Under the pieces are notes generated by a model. That model did not search any database. It saw only the letters and a list, made by a program, of their open reading frames with translations, and was not told the origin of the DNA. A DNA stretch of 64,000 bases from Sphingorhabdus sp. SMR4y (GTDB lineage Bacteria; Pseudomonadota; Alphaproteobacteria; Sphingomonadales; Sphingomonadaceae), in the NCBI RefSeq assembly GCF_002218195.1, contig NZ_CP022336.1, positions 2,103,001 through 2,167,000 of the forward strand, written 5' to 3'. Below are positions 8,438 to 18,598 of the stretch, in pieces. Every line of letters starts with the position of its first letter. Position 1 is the first letter of the stretch. A program made the translations under genes and the position numbers.

Positions 8438-9727
8438 ATGGCCAATGTAACGGTAATCGGCGCACAATGGGGTGATGAAGGCAAGGGCAAGATTGTCGAC
8501 TGGCTTTCCGAACGCGCCGATGTCGTGGTCCGCTTTCAGGGAGGCCATAATGCCGGCCATACGCTCGTCGTCGACGGCGCCGTGTACAAGCTTTCGCTGC
8601 TCCCGTCCGGCATCGTGCGTGGCGCGCTTTCGATTATCGGCAATGGCGTCGTGCTCGACCCCTGGCATCTGCGCGACGAGATCGAGAAACTGACCGGACA
8701 GGGTGTGGCGATCAACACCGACAATTTCGGCATCGCCGAAACCTGCCCGCTGATCCTGCCGATCCACCGCGATCTCGACGCCATGCGCGAGGATGCCAGC
8801 GGCAAGGGCAAGATCGGTACCACCCGCCGCGGCATTGGTCCGGCCTATGAGGACAAGGTCGGCCGCCGCGCGATCCGCGTTTGCGATCTCGCCCATCTCG
8901 ACGATCTCGGCCCGCAGCTCGACCGTCTGTGCGCCCATCATGATGCGCTTCGGGCGGGCTTTGGCGAACCTCCGGTAGACCGGGAACGGCTGCTGAAGGA
9001 CCTGAAGGATATCGCGGACAGCGTCCTGCAATATGCCCAGCCGGTCTGGAAACGGCTCAACGAGGCGCGGCGCGACGGCAAGCGCATCCTGTTTGAAGGC
9101 GCGCAGGGCGTGCTGCTGGACGTCGACCACGGCACCTATCCGTTTGTCACCAGCTCCAATACCATTTCGGGAACGGCGGCCGGCGGCTCCGGCATCGGTC
9201 CGTCCGGGACCGGCTATGTCCTCGGCATCACCAAGGCCTACACGACCCGGGTCGGCTCCGGCCCCTTCCCGACCGAACTGGACGATGAAATCGGCCAGCG
9301 GCTCGGCGAACGCGGCCACGAATTTGGCACCAACACCGGTCGCCAGCGGCGCTGCGGCTGGTTCGATGCCATATTGGTGCGACAGGCTCTGGCCGTATCC
9401 GGCGTCCATGGCATCGCGCTGACCAAGCTCGATGTGCTCGACGGCTTCAAGGAACTGAAAATCTGCGTGGGCTACGAGCTGGATGGCGTGACCTATGATT
9501 ATCTGCCGCCCCATCACCAGGACCAGGCGGCTGTGAAGCCGGTCTACGAGACCATGGAAGGATGGAGCGAATCCACCGCCGGCGCGCGCAGCTGGGCTGA
9601 TCTGCCGGCACAGGCGATCAAATATATCAAGCGGGTCGAGGAACTGATCCAGTGCCCGGTAGCTTTGGTGAGCACTTCACCGGAGCGGGAAGACACGATA
9701 TTGGTCACCGATCCGTTTGCGGATTAA
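8438..9727 (+). CDS. purA: Adenylosuccinate synthetase
   Basis: A 429-residue GTP-dependent ligase that joins IMP and aspartate in AMP synthesis. The N-terminus [17 protein letters not shown] is the P-loop and catalytic aspartate signature, and QGGHNAGHT carries the catalytic histidine. [14 protein letters not shown] and [11 protein letters not shown] are the IMP and aspartate contacts. It has the full family length and starts 12 bases after hisZ, so it is probably co-transcribed with it. Confidence 0.98.
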   Translation: MANVTVIGAQWGDEGKGKIVDWLSERADVVVRFQGGHNAGHTLVVDGAVYKLSLLPSGIVRGALSIIGNGVVLDPWHLRDEIEKLTGQGVAINTDNFGIAETCPLILPIHRDLDAMREDASGKGKIGTTRRGIGPAYEDKVGRRAIRVCDLAHLDDLGPQLDRLCAHHDALRAGFGEPPVDRERLLKDLKDIADSVLQYAQPVWKRLNEARRDGKRILFEGAQGVLLDVDHGTYPFVTSSNTISGTAAGGSGIGPSGTGYVLGITKAYTTRVGSGPFPTELDDEIGQRLGERGHEFGTNTGRQRRCGWFDAILVRQALAVSGVHGIALTKLDVLDGFKELKICVGYELDGVTYDYLPPHHQDQAAVKPVYETMEGWSESTAGARSWADLPAQAIKYIKRVEELIQCPVALVSTSPEREDTILVTDPFAD

Positions 9728-9745
9728 AAGCATAAGGATATCGAG

Positions 9746-10330
9746 ATGCGCATTGCGGTTTTTTACGGTTCATATCGGCAAGATCGCAACGGCATCGCCT
9801 ATGCGCAATATCTCGCCCGCAGCTTTACCGACAGCGGAGACAGCGTCGATCTGATCGATGCGCAGGAGATCGATCTTCCGATGCTCGACCGCATGTACAA
9901 GGAATATCCTGACGGGAAAGCGCCGGAAGCGATGGAAAAAGTCGCCTCCGTTATCCGGGACGCTGATGGATTTGTTTTTGTCACCGGTGAGTATAATTGG
10001 GGCGTCCAGCCGGGCCTGAAAAACCTCACCGACCATTTTCTGGAAGAGTGGTTCTGGCGCCCTGCAGCGATTGCCTGCTATTCTGCCGGCCCATTTGCCG
10101 GTGTCCGTGCCATGATGCACTGGCGTGCTATCCTGGGAGAAATGGGAATGGTCGTCACATCAACGCCATTGGCCCTTGGCGGCGTGCACAAGGCTTTCGA
10201 CGAGACAGGCGCACCCAATGGCACCGACGGCGAGCGACTGGTCCGCAACTTTCCGAAATTTGCGGACGATCTTAAATGGTGGGCCGAAGCGGCAAAGGCC
10301 CAGCGTGCGAAAAAGGATCCGCCTTACTGA
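9746..10330 (+). CDS. NADPH-dependent FMN reductase-family protein
   Basis: A 194-residue flavodoxin-like protein of the NADPH-dependent FMN reductase family. The N-terminal FYGSYRQDRNG is the FMN-phosphate loop, and FVTGEYNWGVQPGLKNLTDH is the second flavin motif (usually PEYNxxxPGxLKNAID). The mid-protein YSAGPFAGVRAMMHWR matches the family. Such enzymes reduce quinones, azo dyes or free flavin. It follows purA by 18 bases and is convergent with a transporter gene, with 6 bases between stops. The substrate is unknown. Confidence 0.88.
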   Translation: MRIAVFYGSYRQDRNGIAYAQYLARSFTDSGDSVDLIDAQEIDLPMLDRMYKEYPDGKAPEAMEKVASVIRDADGFVFVTGEYNWGVQPGLKNLTDHFLEEWFWRPAAIACYSAGPFAGVRAMMHWRAILGEMGMVVTSTPLALGGVHKAFDETGAPNGTDGERLVRNFPKFADDLKWWAEAAKAQRAKKDPPY

Positions 10331-10336
10331 TTTAGC

Positions 10337-11575
10337 CTAAACGTCATCCGCCGAAATCATTTCCTCGCGGTCAATCTCGCCGGTCATCGACGCCACCGTT
10401 ACCGCAACCGCCGCATCGCCCGAGACATTGGTGGTCGTGCGCATCATGTCCATGATCCGGTCGACGCCGGCGACAAAGGCGATGGTTTCGAGCGGCACGC
10501 CGACGCTGCCGAAGACCAGCGCCATCATGATCAGGCCTGCACCCGGGATGCCCGCCGCGCCGATCGCGCCGAGGGTCGAGGTAATCGAGATCAGGAAATA
10601 ATCACCCCAGCTCAGGTCGACACCGAATATCTGCGCGCCGAACAGGGTCGCGAGACCGAGGTACATGGCGGTGCCGTTCATGTTGATTGTCGCCCCAAGG
10701 GAGACGACGAAGCTGGCCACCGAATTGCGGACACCCAGATTGCGTTCGACGCAGCGCAGCGTCACTGGCAGGGTCGCGTTGGAGGAGGCGGTCGAATAGC
10801 TGACCGCGATCGCGTCAACGATGCCGCGAAAGAAATCGATCGGTGGCAGTTTGGCGACAAACTTGATCATCCCCGAATAGACAATCCCGATGATCAGCAG
10901 GCAGCCGAGATAATTGAGGCCGACCAGTTGCGCCAGCGAGAGCAACGCATCCATGCCCAAAGTACCGGCGACCCAGGCCATTAACGCGAACACGCCAAAA
11001 GGCGTCAGTTCCATCACGATCATCGTGACCTTCTGCATCACAATGGCACCGCTATCGAAAATTTTCGCCAGCGGCTTGCCGTCTTCCTTGGCCATCAAGA
11101 TGCCGATGCCGATGAGCAAGGCAAAGACAATCAGCGGCAACACGCGGACATCGGCCATCACCTGCACCGGACTGTCCGGGACGATCGACAGGATCATGTC
11201 GATCGCGGTCGTTTCGTTGGGGACCGGTGTTTCGCCTTTCTCGATGGCGCTGGTATCGACGCCATTGCCGGGCTGAAAAAAAGTGCCGAGGGCGAGGCCG
11301 AGCCATGCGGCAATCTGGCCGGTGATGATGAAGAGGATCATCGCCCGCCCGCCGACACTGCCCAGTTTCTTGAGATCGCCCAAAGCCGCAACACCGGCCA
11401 CCAGCGAGAAGAAAATCAGCGGCACGACCAGCATCTTGATTGCCTTGATGAAAAAGTCGCCGATCCATTTGATGGTTTCGGATTCCGGACCCCATACCAA
11501 GCCGGTGATGACACCAAGAATCAGGGCCGCAATCACACGCTGCCAGAGCGGAATCTTGAACCAGAATGCCAACAT
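10337..11575 (-). CDS. Dicarboxylate/amino acid:cation symporter (DAACS family)
   Basis: A 412-residue polytopic membrane transporter of the GltP/DctA type with eight transmembrane segments and two re-entrant loops. The serine-rich hairpin appears as SYSTASSNATLPVT. The conserved GATINMNGTAMY motif and the NVSGDAAVAVTVA segment near the C-terminus hold substrate- and sodium-binding residues. It takes up glutamate, aspartate or C4-dicarboxylates with protons or sodium. It is on the same strand as the SLC13 permease gene (74 bases apart), so the two make a pair of carboxylate transporters. Confidence 0.92.
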   Translation of the reverse strand: MLAFWFKIPLWQRVIAALILGVITGLVWGPESETIKWIGDFFIKAIKMLVVPLIFFSLVAGVAALGDLKKLGSVGGRAMILFIITGQIAAWLGLALGTFFQPGNGVDTSAIEKGETPVPNETTAIDMILSIVPDSPVQVMADVRVLPLIVFALLIGIGILMAKEDGKPLAKIFDSGAIVMQKVTMIVMELTPFGVFALMAWVAGTLGMDALLSLAQLVGLNYLGCLLIIGIVYSGMIKFVAKLPPIDFFRGIVDAIAVSYSTASSNATLPVTLRCVERNLGVRNSVASFVVSLGATINMNGTAMYLGLATLFGAQIFGVDLSWGDYFLISITSTLGAIGAAGIPGAGLIMMALVFGSVGVPLETIAFVAGVDRIMDMMRTTTNVSGDAAVAVTVASMTGEIDREEMISADDV

Positions 11576-11649
11576 GCAATTATCCCCTGAACGTTTATCC
11601 CCCCTTGCCTATCGACCGGTGCGGGGCGCGGCAAGCCTTTAGGGTCGAA

Positions 11650-13449
11650 CTACATCCAGAAGCTGATCGCCAGACAGGTTGACAGGCCGACGCCAACGGT
11701 CAGCGGGATGCCGGCCTTGAAGAAGTCGGTGAAGCGGTAATTGCCCGCTGCGTAGACCAGCGTATTGGTCTGATAGCCGATCGGGGTGGCAAAGCTGGCC
11801 GATGCGGCGAACATGACCGCGATCACCAGCGGTCGCGGATCGACACCCAGATCATTGCCCAGCGCAATCGCGATGGGCGTAATGATGATGGCGACTGCAT
11901 TATTGGTCACGATCTCGGTCATGATGACAGACAATACATATATCGCGAATACCAGCCCCCAGGGCGGCACTTCCCGCAGATAAGGCGTCAGCTCGGAGAC
12001 GATCAGGTCAACGCTGCCGGCCTGCTGCAAGCCGAGGCCCACGGCAAGCATTCCGAATATCAAGACCAGCACATTGCCGTCGATCGAACCCCAGGCTTCC
12101 TCCGCGTCAATGCAGCGCGCCAGCAGGATAGCACCAACCGCCAATATGGCGGCGACAGCCAGGGAAATGACGTTGAAGGCGGCCAGGACCACAACAGCCA
12201 CCAAGGCACCGATGGCAATCGGGGCGCGGTCCCTGCGAAAGGCGCGAATCTTGGTCTGGCCGACCCCGAACAGATTGGGATTCTGGTACATGCGATGGAT
12301 ATCTTCGCTGGACCCGGTCACCAGCAGCCGGTCCGCGGCGTGGATACGCGCGTTGGTCAGATCGGAACGCGGCAGATTACGGTAGCGGGTCATGCCCAAT
12401 ATGCGGACATTGAGCTGCGACAGGAACGGAATGTCATAGAGCCGGTTGCCGATGCTGGGATGGCTCGGCGCTACCGTGGCCTCGACGAGTTCCTCGCCCA
12501 GCGGACCGGCGTCCCCCTTATGCACTATGCCGACCTTGAAATCTTCCGATTGCCGCAGCGAAATCAGCTCCGCGAGATCCAGTTGCACGACAATCCGGTC
12601 GCCCGCCTGCAGCTCGTGGTAATCCAGGTCATGGCGAATATAACTGCTCAAGCGCTTGACGGCCGTGACCTCGATACCCGCCCGGCGCAATTCGGTTACG
12701 GCTGACAGTTTCTTGTCGATCACCGACGCCCGGTTGCGGACCGTCAGTTCGGTGAGGAATGCGCTTTCATCGCTGCTGTCAAACTGGCCCTGAACTTCGC
12801 CACCGGGCAACAGCCAGCTGCTGAACAGCACCATCATCACCGTACCGGCGACGGCAGCAATCAGACCATAAGGCGTGATTTCAAAAATCCCGAACCCGGC
12901 AAGCCCCTGGTCCCGGGCAACGGCATCGACAATCAGGTTGGTCGACGTCCCGATCAATGTGGTGGTGCCGCCCAATATACAGATGAAACTCAGCGGAATG
13001 AGCAGCTTCTTGGACGAGAACCCGGTCGCCCGCGAAAGACGCAATATGATGGGGATCAGAACAATCACCACCGGTGTATTGTTCATGAAGGCGGAAGCGA
13101 CGAAGGCACCCAGAAACATCTCCGCCACGGCCAGTTTGGGATGCCGCTTGGCGCGCTTGATGATGAAACCGGCAATTGCGTCGATTGTTCCGGTGCGCAG
13201 CAGGGCACCGGACAGAATGAACATCGCCGCGATGGTGATCGGCGCCGTGTTGGAAAAGACCGAAAACAGGCCGTCGGAATCGATGATCCCGAGAAACAGG
13301 AACATGCAGGCGCCGAGCACCGCCACCACGGCGGCGGGAAAGCGTTCCATGATGAAACCGGCGAACAGGAAACCGAGGATCACAAGACCAATGATGGCCT
13401 TGTTGGCCTGGATATATTCGTCGATGATGTGAAGAATGAGATCAATCAT
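11650..13449 (-). CDS. SLC13-family anion/sodium permease with two TrkA_C domains
   Basis: A 599-residue membrane protein of the divalent anion:Na+ symporter class. About 200 residues of helices are followed by a soluble section (about 215-385) with two RCK_C/TrkA_C-like repeats (ELRRAGIEVTAVKRLS and SQLNVRILGMTRYRN), then a second helical half. The conserved TNLIVDAV and TPIGYQTNTLVY segments are the SLC13 sodium and substrate signatures. Family members carry sulfate, di- or tricarboxylates; the TrkA_C form often occurs with sulfate or unknown anions. The substrate is not resolved here. Confidence 0.88.
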   Translation of the reverse strand: MIDLILHIIDEYIQANKAIIGLVILGFLFAGFIMERFPAAVVAVLGACMFLFLGIIDSDGLFSVFSNTAPITIAAMFILSGALLRTGTIDAIAGFIIKRAKRHPKLAVAEMFLGAFVASAFMNNTPVVIVLIPIILRLSRATGFSSKKLLIPLSFICILGGTTTLIGTSTNLIVDAVARDQGLAGFGIFEITPYGLIAAVAGTVMMVLFSSWLLPGGEVQGQFDSSDESAFLTELTVRNRASVIDKKLSAVTELRRAGIEVTAVKRLSSYIRHDLDYHELQAGDRIVVQLDLAELISLRQSEDFKVGIVHKGDAGPLGEELVEATVAPSHPSIGNRLYDIPFLSQLNVRILGMTRYRNLPRSDLTNARIHAADRLLVTGSSEDIHRMYQNPNLFGVGQTKIRAFRRDRAPIAIGALVAVVVLAAFNVISLAVAAILAVGAILLARCIDAEEAWGSIDGNVLVLIFGMLAVGLGLQQAGSVDLIVSELTPYLREVPPWGLVFAIYVLSVIMTEIVTNNAVAIIITPIAIALGNDLGVDPRPLVIAVMFAASASFATPIGYQTNTLVYAAGNYRFTDFFKAGIPLTVGVGLSTCLAISFWM

Positions 13450-13526
13450 GGATCAGGACCAGCCGTCTGCAAGGTACAGCGAGCCAGAAGATGCCAGGGG
13501 CAAGGCAGCTGGTTCCGGAATATATG

Positions 13527-14594
13527 TCATCCGCATTGCGCCCTGTGCATCATTTTCTGATCGGCAAGAACCAATGCCATCATCGCCTCGACGACGGGAA
13601 CACCACGGATGCCGACGCAAGGGTCATGTCGCCCCTTGGTCGAGATTTCGGTCGCCTCCCCTTCGGGCGAGATAGTCGGCACGGGCGTCAATATGGAACT
13701 GGTCGGCTTGAACGCCACACGGCAGACTATCGGCTGACCGGTTGATATGCCGCCGGCAGTGCCGCCGGCGTGATTGGAATCAAAGCGCGGCCCGTTGTTG
13801 CCCGGCCGCATGGCATCGGCATTGTCCTCTCCGCGCAAGCGGGCTGCGGCGAATCCGTCACCAATTTCCACGCCCTTGGTCGCATTGATCGTCATCATCG
13901 CCGCGGCAATCTCGCTGTCCAGCTTGGCATAGATAGGCGCGCCCCAGCCGGCGGGAACACCGGTCGCCTCGCAGGCTATGATGGCGCCTAGGCTGCTGCC
14001 GTCCTTGCGCGCACCATCAACAAGGGATTCCCAGCGTTTTGCTGCAACCGGGTCGGGGCAGAAAAACGGGTTGTTGCCGATTTCATCAGCATCGAAATTC
14101 GCCGGATCAATCGCGTCGCCACCGATTTCGGCAACCCACGCACGGATAGACACTTCCGGGATCACCCGCCGTGCAACGGCTCCGGCCGCCACCCGTGATG
14201 CCGTCTCGCGCGCGCTGGAACGACCGCCACCGCGATAATCGCGAAAGCCATATTTCTGGTCATAGGCATAATCGGCATGGCCGGGACGATAGGCCTTGGC
14301 GACTTCGCTATAGTCCTTGGACCGCTGATCGACATTTTCGATCATCAGCGAAATCGGTGTACCGGTGGTCTTGCCCTCAAAAACACCGGAGAGAATTTTG
14401 ACCTGGTCCGGTTCCTGCCGCTGGGTCGTATATTTCGACTGGCCCGGTCGCCGGGCGTCGAGAAACGGCTGCACGTCAGCCTCGCTCAGTTCAAGGCCGG
14501 ACGGACAGCCGTCAACAACCGCGCCAAGCGCGGGTCCGTGGCTCTCTCCCCAGGTGGAAAAGCGAAAGGCGTGGCCGAAGGTGTTAAAACTCAA
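13527..14594 (-). CDS. aroC: Chorismate synthase
   Basis: A 355-residue enzyme that converts EPSP to chorismate with reduced FMN, the last step of the shikimate pathway. Signatures in order are [18 protein letters not shown] near the start, then [20 protein letters not shown] and [17 protein letters not shown]. The C-terminal part holds [20 protein letters not shown] and the histidine- and aspartate-containing [18 protein letters not shown]. It is followed by the SLC13 gene and preceded by fabI on the same strand. Confidence 0.98.
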   Translation of the reverse strand: MSFNTFGHAFRFSTWGESHGPALGAVVDGCPSGLELSEADVQPFLDARRPGQSKYTTQRQEPDQVKILSGVFEGKTTGTPISLMIENVDQRSKDYSEVAKAYRPGHADYAYDQKYGFRDYRGGGRSSARETASRVAAGAVARRVIPEVSIRAWVAEIGGDAIDPANFDADEIGNNPFFCPDPVAAKRWESLVDGARKDGSSLGAIIACEATGVPAGWGAPIYAKLDSEIAAAMMTINATKGVEIGDGFAAARLRGEDNADAMRPGNNGPRFDSNHAGGTAGGISTGQPIVCRVAFKPTSSILTPVPTISPEGEATEISTKGRHDPCVGIRGVPVVEAMMALVLADQKMMHRAQCG

Positions 14595-14660
14595 AAGTCG
14601 CTCTCCGCGTTAAAAGGCTTATTCTGTTTCCGTTCCACTGCGCCCGGAAATCGGTCATCA

Positions 14661-15470
14661 TCAATCCAGCGCAATATCCGGCGCGTCTTCCTGCTTCATG
14701 CCGACGGTATGATAGCCCGCATCGACATGATGCGTTTCACCGGTCACGCCAGCGGAAAGATCGGACAGGAAATACAAAGCCGAAGCGCCGACATCATCGA
14801 TCGTCACGTTGCGCCGGAGCGGGGAATTAAGCTCGTTCCATTTCAGAATATAGCGGAAATCGCCAATGCCGGAAGCGGCCAGTGTCTTGATCGGACCGGC
14901 GGAAATGGCGTTTACCCGGATGCCATCGGGGCCAACATCATTAGCAAGATATTTGACCGAGGTTTCCAGCGCGGATTTGGCGACGCCCATGACGTTATAA
15001 TGCGGAATAACCTTCTCGGCACCATAATAGGACAGGGTCAGCATGGAACCACCCGCACTCATCAGCGGAACGGCGCGCTTGGCGACGGCCGTGAAGCTGT
15101 ACACGCTGATATTCATGGTCATCAGGAAATCATCCAGGGTGACATCGAAATATTTGCCGCGCAGCGCTTCCTTGTTGGTGAAACCGATTGCATGAACGAC
15201 AAAATCCAGCTTGCCCCAGCGCTTTTCGATTTCGGCGAAGGTCGCGTCGAGCTGGTCCATGTCGCTGACATCACAATCGAGCAGGAAATCGCAGCCCAGC
15301 TCTTCGGCCAGCGGTTTGACGCGTTTGGCCATCACGTCGCCCTGATAGCTGATCGCCAGTTCGGCGCCATCAGCCACCAGACGCTGTGCAATACCCCAGG
15401 CCAGAGACTTGTTATTGGCAAGCCCCATGATCAAGCCCCGCTTGCCTTTCATTAAATCACTCATCGCCAT
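14661..15470 (-). CDS. fabI: Enoyl-[acyl-carrier-protein] reductase (NADH)
   Basis: A 269-residue short-chain dehydrogenase of the FabI class that reduces trans-2-enoyl-ACP in fatty-acid elongation. The N-terminal GLANNKSLAWGIAQ is the nucleotide loop special to FabI. The catalytic pair is Y-x6-K in LSYYGAEKVIPHYNVMGVAK, and SAGPIKTLAASGI is the substrate/triclosan-binding loop. It has the expected family length. The coding strand continues into aroC 66 bases downstream. Confidence 0.97.
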   Translation of the reverse strand: MAMSDLMKGKRGLIMGLANNKSLAWGIAQRLVADGAELAISYQGDVMAKRVKPLAEELGCDFLLDCDVSDMDQLDATFAEIEKRWGKLDFVVHAIGFTNKEALRGKYFDVTLDDFLMTMNISVYSFTAVAKRAVPLMSAGGSMLTLSYYGAEKVIPHYNVMGVAKSALETSVKYLANDVGPDGIRVNAISAGPIKTLAASGIGDFRYILKWNELNSPLRRNVTIDDVGASALYFLSDLSAGVTGETHHVDAGYHTVGMKQEDAPDIALD

Positions 15471-15530
15471 GGTCTCCTGAATTCCGATAATCGCCGCTGA
15501 TAAACGCTATCCGGATGATTTTCCAGCGTA

Positions 15531-16481
15531 TCATTCGTCCTGTCCGATTCTGGAGGGTCGTTCGGCCAGGGCAGCATTTATCTCTGCGCCAATTACCATT
15601 CCGAGGCCGACAAGATAGAAAAAAATCAATGTAATGATTACCCCGGCAAGGCTTCCGTAGGTGAGTTGGTAGTTGGATGCATATTTGAGGAAAACCGGCA
15701 GCAGGCCGGTAATCATAAGCCACCAGCCGCTGATAAACACAGCGCCCGGCCATTTCGGATATTGCCGCGGCCGATATTGCCGGGGAGTCAGCAACCGGAA
15801 CAGAAGATAGAGCGTTGCAAACAGCACCAGAAACGGAATGGCATTGGATAGCGACAGCCAAAGCGCACCGCCTTTGATGACCGGGAAATAGGTCCCCAGA
15901 AATTCACTGATGCCGGCAACCACAAATTGCGCGCTAAGCGCCAGCATCGCGAAAAATACGGAAACGAGAATGAGAGCGATCGATGTCAGACGATATTCCC
16001 AGAAGGCACGTTGCGCCTGCACACCATAAGCACGGTGGAGAATTTCGCGGATCGTCTCGATCAGGCTGGTCGTGGTCCACAGTCCGACGATAGCGCTCAA
16101 CCACAGCAAGGGGCCGGTTCGCGCGGTCATCGCGTCATTGATCGGATCGTGCAGCGCTCCCGCAACCGACGGCGGCACGGTTACCAGAAAAGCCTCGACG
16201 AAATCGGTACCGATAGCGGTCTGTCCGAATCCGCCGACAACCGCAGCGGCGACGATGAAGAAGGAGAATACCGCGAGCAGCGACATATAGGCGAAATTGC
16301 CGGCAAAAGTGAAACCGTCATGATAGACGCCCACGGCGGTGCGCTCGATAATGATAAGGGCGCGTCGAACAGGGGCTTCCTCAGCCAGCGTTTCGGCGGC
16401 TCGATCGCCGGACAACCCGGACTTTCCCGCTCCCTGGCGCCGGGCCTCGGGGGAAAGTTCAGACTGAGGATTGCGATTCAA
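15531..16481 (-). CDS. YihY/BrkB-family inner-membrane protein
   Basis: A 316-residue protein with six predicted transmembrane helices of the YihY/virulence factor BrkB family (once wrongly annotated as ribonuclease BN). The family pattern is visible in HDGFTFAGNFAYMSLLAVFSFF near the first helix and in YGSLAGVIITLIFFYLVGLGMVIGAEINA at the end. It ends with a short charged tail. The function of the family is not settled. Its start lies 2 bases from the stop of the upstream dnaJ-like gene, so the two are probably one transcript. Confidence 0.9.
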   Translation of the reverse strand: MNRNPQSELSPEARRQGAGKSGLSGDRAAETLAEEAPVRRALIIIERTAVGVYHDGFTFAGNFAYMSLLAVFSFFIVAAAVVGGFGQTAIGTDFVEAFLVTVPPSVAGALHDPINDAMTARTGPLLWLSAIVGLWTTTSLIETIREILHRAYGVQAQRAFWEYRLTSIALILVSVFFAMLALSAQFVVAGISEFLGTYFPVIKGGALWLSLSNAIPFLVLFATLYLLFRLLTPRQYRPRQYPKWPGAVFISGWWLMITGLLPVFLKYASNYQLTYGSLAGVIITLIFFYLVGLGMVIGAEINAALAERPSRIGQDE

Positions 16482-16483
16482 GC

Positions 16484-17392
16484 CTACACACCCATGCTGG
16501 CGCGCGGATTGTCTTTGGGGTCCCAGTCTTTCACAAATTCAGCCAGCTTCTCATCATTGTCAGGCAGGGTGATCATCAAGGTCACCAGCTGGTTGCCGCG
16601 AACACCGGATTTCCCATGGAATCCCTTGTTTTTCAGCCGCAGCGTTTTTCCTGAATCCGAGCCGGCCGGAATCGACAGCATCACGGGACCATCCACGGTG
16701 GGCACCTTGACCTTGGCGCCTTCAACCGCTTCCTTCAGACTGATCGGCAGCTGCAGCCTGATATTGTCTCCATCACGCTCAAAAAAGGGATGGGAATTGA
16801 TATGAATGGTGACAATCGCGTCGCCATTGCCGCCCGGCCCCTGGCGCCCCTTGCCGCTGAGCCGCATCTGGGTGCCTTCCTCGACACCTTTCGGCAGACT
16901 GAGATCGATGGTCTTTCCGTCTTCCAGCGTGATCCGCTGTTTCTGCAGCGTCGCGGCGGCAATAAATTCGACCTTCAGCCGGTAGGAAACATTGGCCCCT
17001 TTCGGGGGAGGCGCGCTGCGCTGGCGTCCGCCAAAGGGCGAGCTGCCCCCGCCACCGAATAATCCTTCGAAAATATCACCAAAGTCGGCACCGGCATTGC
17101 CGAAATCATGCTGTTGGCCTCCCGGTCCCCGTTGGTATCCGCCACCGCCGAACCCGAAAGGAGCGGTCGGATTGCCTTCCGCATCAATCTCTCCGCGATC
17201 AAATTGCGCACGCTTGTCCTTGTCGAGCAACAGGTCATAGGCTTTGGTGACATCGGAAAAACGCTCCGTCGCCTTGGGATTATCCTTGTTCCGGTCCGGG
17301 TGCAATTCCTTCGCGAGCTTGCGATAGGCACTTTTGATTTCCTTTTCGCTCGCGCCTTTTCCGACACCCAATGCTTGATAGGGATCTACCAT
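16484..17392 (-). CDS. CbpA-type DnaJ co-chaperone
   Basis: A 302-residue J-domain protein. The first 70 residues form a J domain with the HPD tripeptide (KELHPDRNK) that stimulates DnaK ATPase. A Gly/Phe-rich linker (about 90-140) and two C-terminal substrate-binding beta domains follow. The cysteine-rich zinc finger of true DnaJ is missing, as in CbpA. It precedes the BrkB gene by 2 bases on the same strand. Confidence 0.93.
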   Translation of the reverse strand: MVDPYQALGVGKGASEKEIKSAYRKLAKELHPDRNKDNPKATERFSDVTKAYDLLLDKDKRAQFDRGEIDAEGNPTAPFGFGGGGYQRGPGGQQHDFGNAGADFGDIFEGLFGGGGSSPFGGRQRSAPPPKGANVSYRLKVEFIAAATLQKQRITLEDGKTIDLSLPKGVEEGTQMRLSGKGRQGPGGNGDAIVTIHINSHPFFERDGDNIRLQLPISLKEAVEGAKVKVPTVDGPVMLSIPAGSDSGKTLRLKNKGFHGKSGVRGNQLVTLMITLPDNDEKLAEFVKDWDPKDNPRASMGV

Positions 17393-17461
17393 TACTAACC
17401 CTTTTTCAAATCCTTACCCCGCAGAGATTGGGATTTTCTACTCGATTTCAACACCAGTGTC

Positions 17462-17920
17462 TTATTCAGGTATGACGGCATCTGCAACCTTGCTGTGACG
17501 CGTGAAACGCAAAAGCAGATACAATATCAGCCCCAAAGGCCCCAGCATCAGTACGAACAGCAAGATAGGTATCTGAAGCCAGCGTGCAAACCCGTATTTG
17601 TCCGCATTGCGCGCCACCCAAATCCCGACGAACAAGTCAAAGGACAGATAGTGGATCCAGCCGATGGTGGCACCGCCGGGGCTGGAAAGGGTTTGCTGGA
17701 CCCCGGCCAGACTGGAAAAGTCCATCGCTGCTCCGGTGCCGCTGTCGACGATACCTCCGATCAACAGAACCATCAGCGCCGCATAGCTTGCAGCGAGCAA
17801 AGCCACGCCACCATAGAACAGACCGGTCATCACTGTCCCCGTTCGCGGAGCCAGCAGAAGAATGACCCACATGGCCAACGCGTAGATATTGGTCACGGTA
17901 AAAATCAGATCCCAGTCCAT
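17462..17920 (-). CDS. ABA4-like (DUF4281) membrane protein
   Basis: A 152-residue protein with four hydrophobic helices, matching the ABA4-like/DUF4281 family. The signature around the second half is HYLSFDLFVGIWVARNADKYG, followed by a helix and RFTRH. Plant ABA4 acts in neoxanthin synthesis, and bacterial homologues often lie in carotenoid-making organisms such as sphingomonads, but their role is not known. The start at 17920 (MDWDLIF) was chosen because the longer frame to 18253 is antisense to pdxH and is not membrane-like before this point. Confidence 0.82.
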   Translation of the reverse strand: MDWDLIFTVTNIYALAMWVILLLAPRTGTVMTGLFYGGVALLAASYAALMVLLIGGIVDSGTGAAMDFSSLAGVQQTLSSPGGATIGWIHYLSFDLFVGIWVARNADKYGFARWLQIPILLFVLMLGPLGLILYLLLRFTRHSKVADAVIPE

Positions 17921-18022
17921 CACACCCCCCTTTTCTTTTGCCAATAGCAGAAACCCGTGACTTGTCGCGGGACAAAATATTGTTTGTTTGCCGGTTGGCG
18001 GCAGGCTGTTACAAGCCACCCC

Positions 18023-18598
18023 ATGACCGATCCCTTTTCCCTGTTCGAGAGCTGGTATGCCGAAGCGCGTACCACCGAGCTCAATGATAGCAACGCGATG
18101 ACCATCGCGACCACCGACGCCGAGGGCCAGCCATCGGCGCGAATGGTCCTGCTCAAGGGTCATGGTCCCGATGGCTTTGTCTTCTACACCAACCAGCAGA
18201 GCCGCAAGGCCGGCGACATTGCGGAGAACCCCAAGGGCGCGATCCTGTTCCACTGGAAAAGCCTACGGCGGCAAATCCGGATCGAAGGGCATATCTCAAC
18301 AGTGGCCGATGATCTCGCAAATGCCTATTTCGCAACGCGCAGCCGGGACTCGCAACTCGGGGCCTGGGCTTCGGACCAGTCTCGCCCGCTTTCGGACCGC
18401 GCAACCTTTGAAGCCCGCTTTGCGGAAATGACGAAACGTTTTGAAGGCGGCGATGTGCCGCGGCCACCCCACTGGTCGGGCTATTGCCTGACACCGGTGC
18501 GATTTGAGTTCTGGCAGGACCGGGCTCACCGGCTGCACGAACGACGGACTTTTGTCCGCGACGGTGACGACTGGACGGAAGGATTGCTTTACCCATGA
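18023..18598 (+). CDS. pdxH: Pyridoxamine/pyridoxine 5'-phosphate oxidase
   Basis: A 191-residue FMN-dependent oxidase that makes pyridoxal 5'-phosphate from PNP or PMP. It has the family sections NAMTIATTDAEGQPSARMVL, FVFYTNQQSRKAGDI (FMN binding) and the C-terminal FWQDRAHRLHERRTF with the conserved arginines and histidine. The usual length is 190-220. Its TGA overlaps the ATG of the PhzF-like gene (ATGA), so the two are translationally coupled. Confidence 0.96.
   Translation: MTDPFSLFESWYAEARTTELNDSNAMTIATTDAEGQPSARMVLLKGHGPDGFVFYTNQQSRKAGDIAENPKGAILFHWKSLRRQIRIEGHISTVADDLANAYFATRSRDSQLGAWASDQSRPLSDRATFEARFAEMTKRFEGGDVPRPPHWSGYCLTPVRFEFWQDRAHRLHERRTFVRDGDDWTEGLLYP

Noticed and set aside
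8435-9517. 360-codon minus-strand frame
   Set aside because: Antisense to purA, which is certain.
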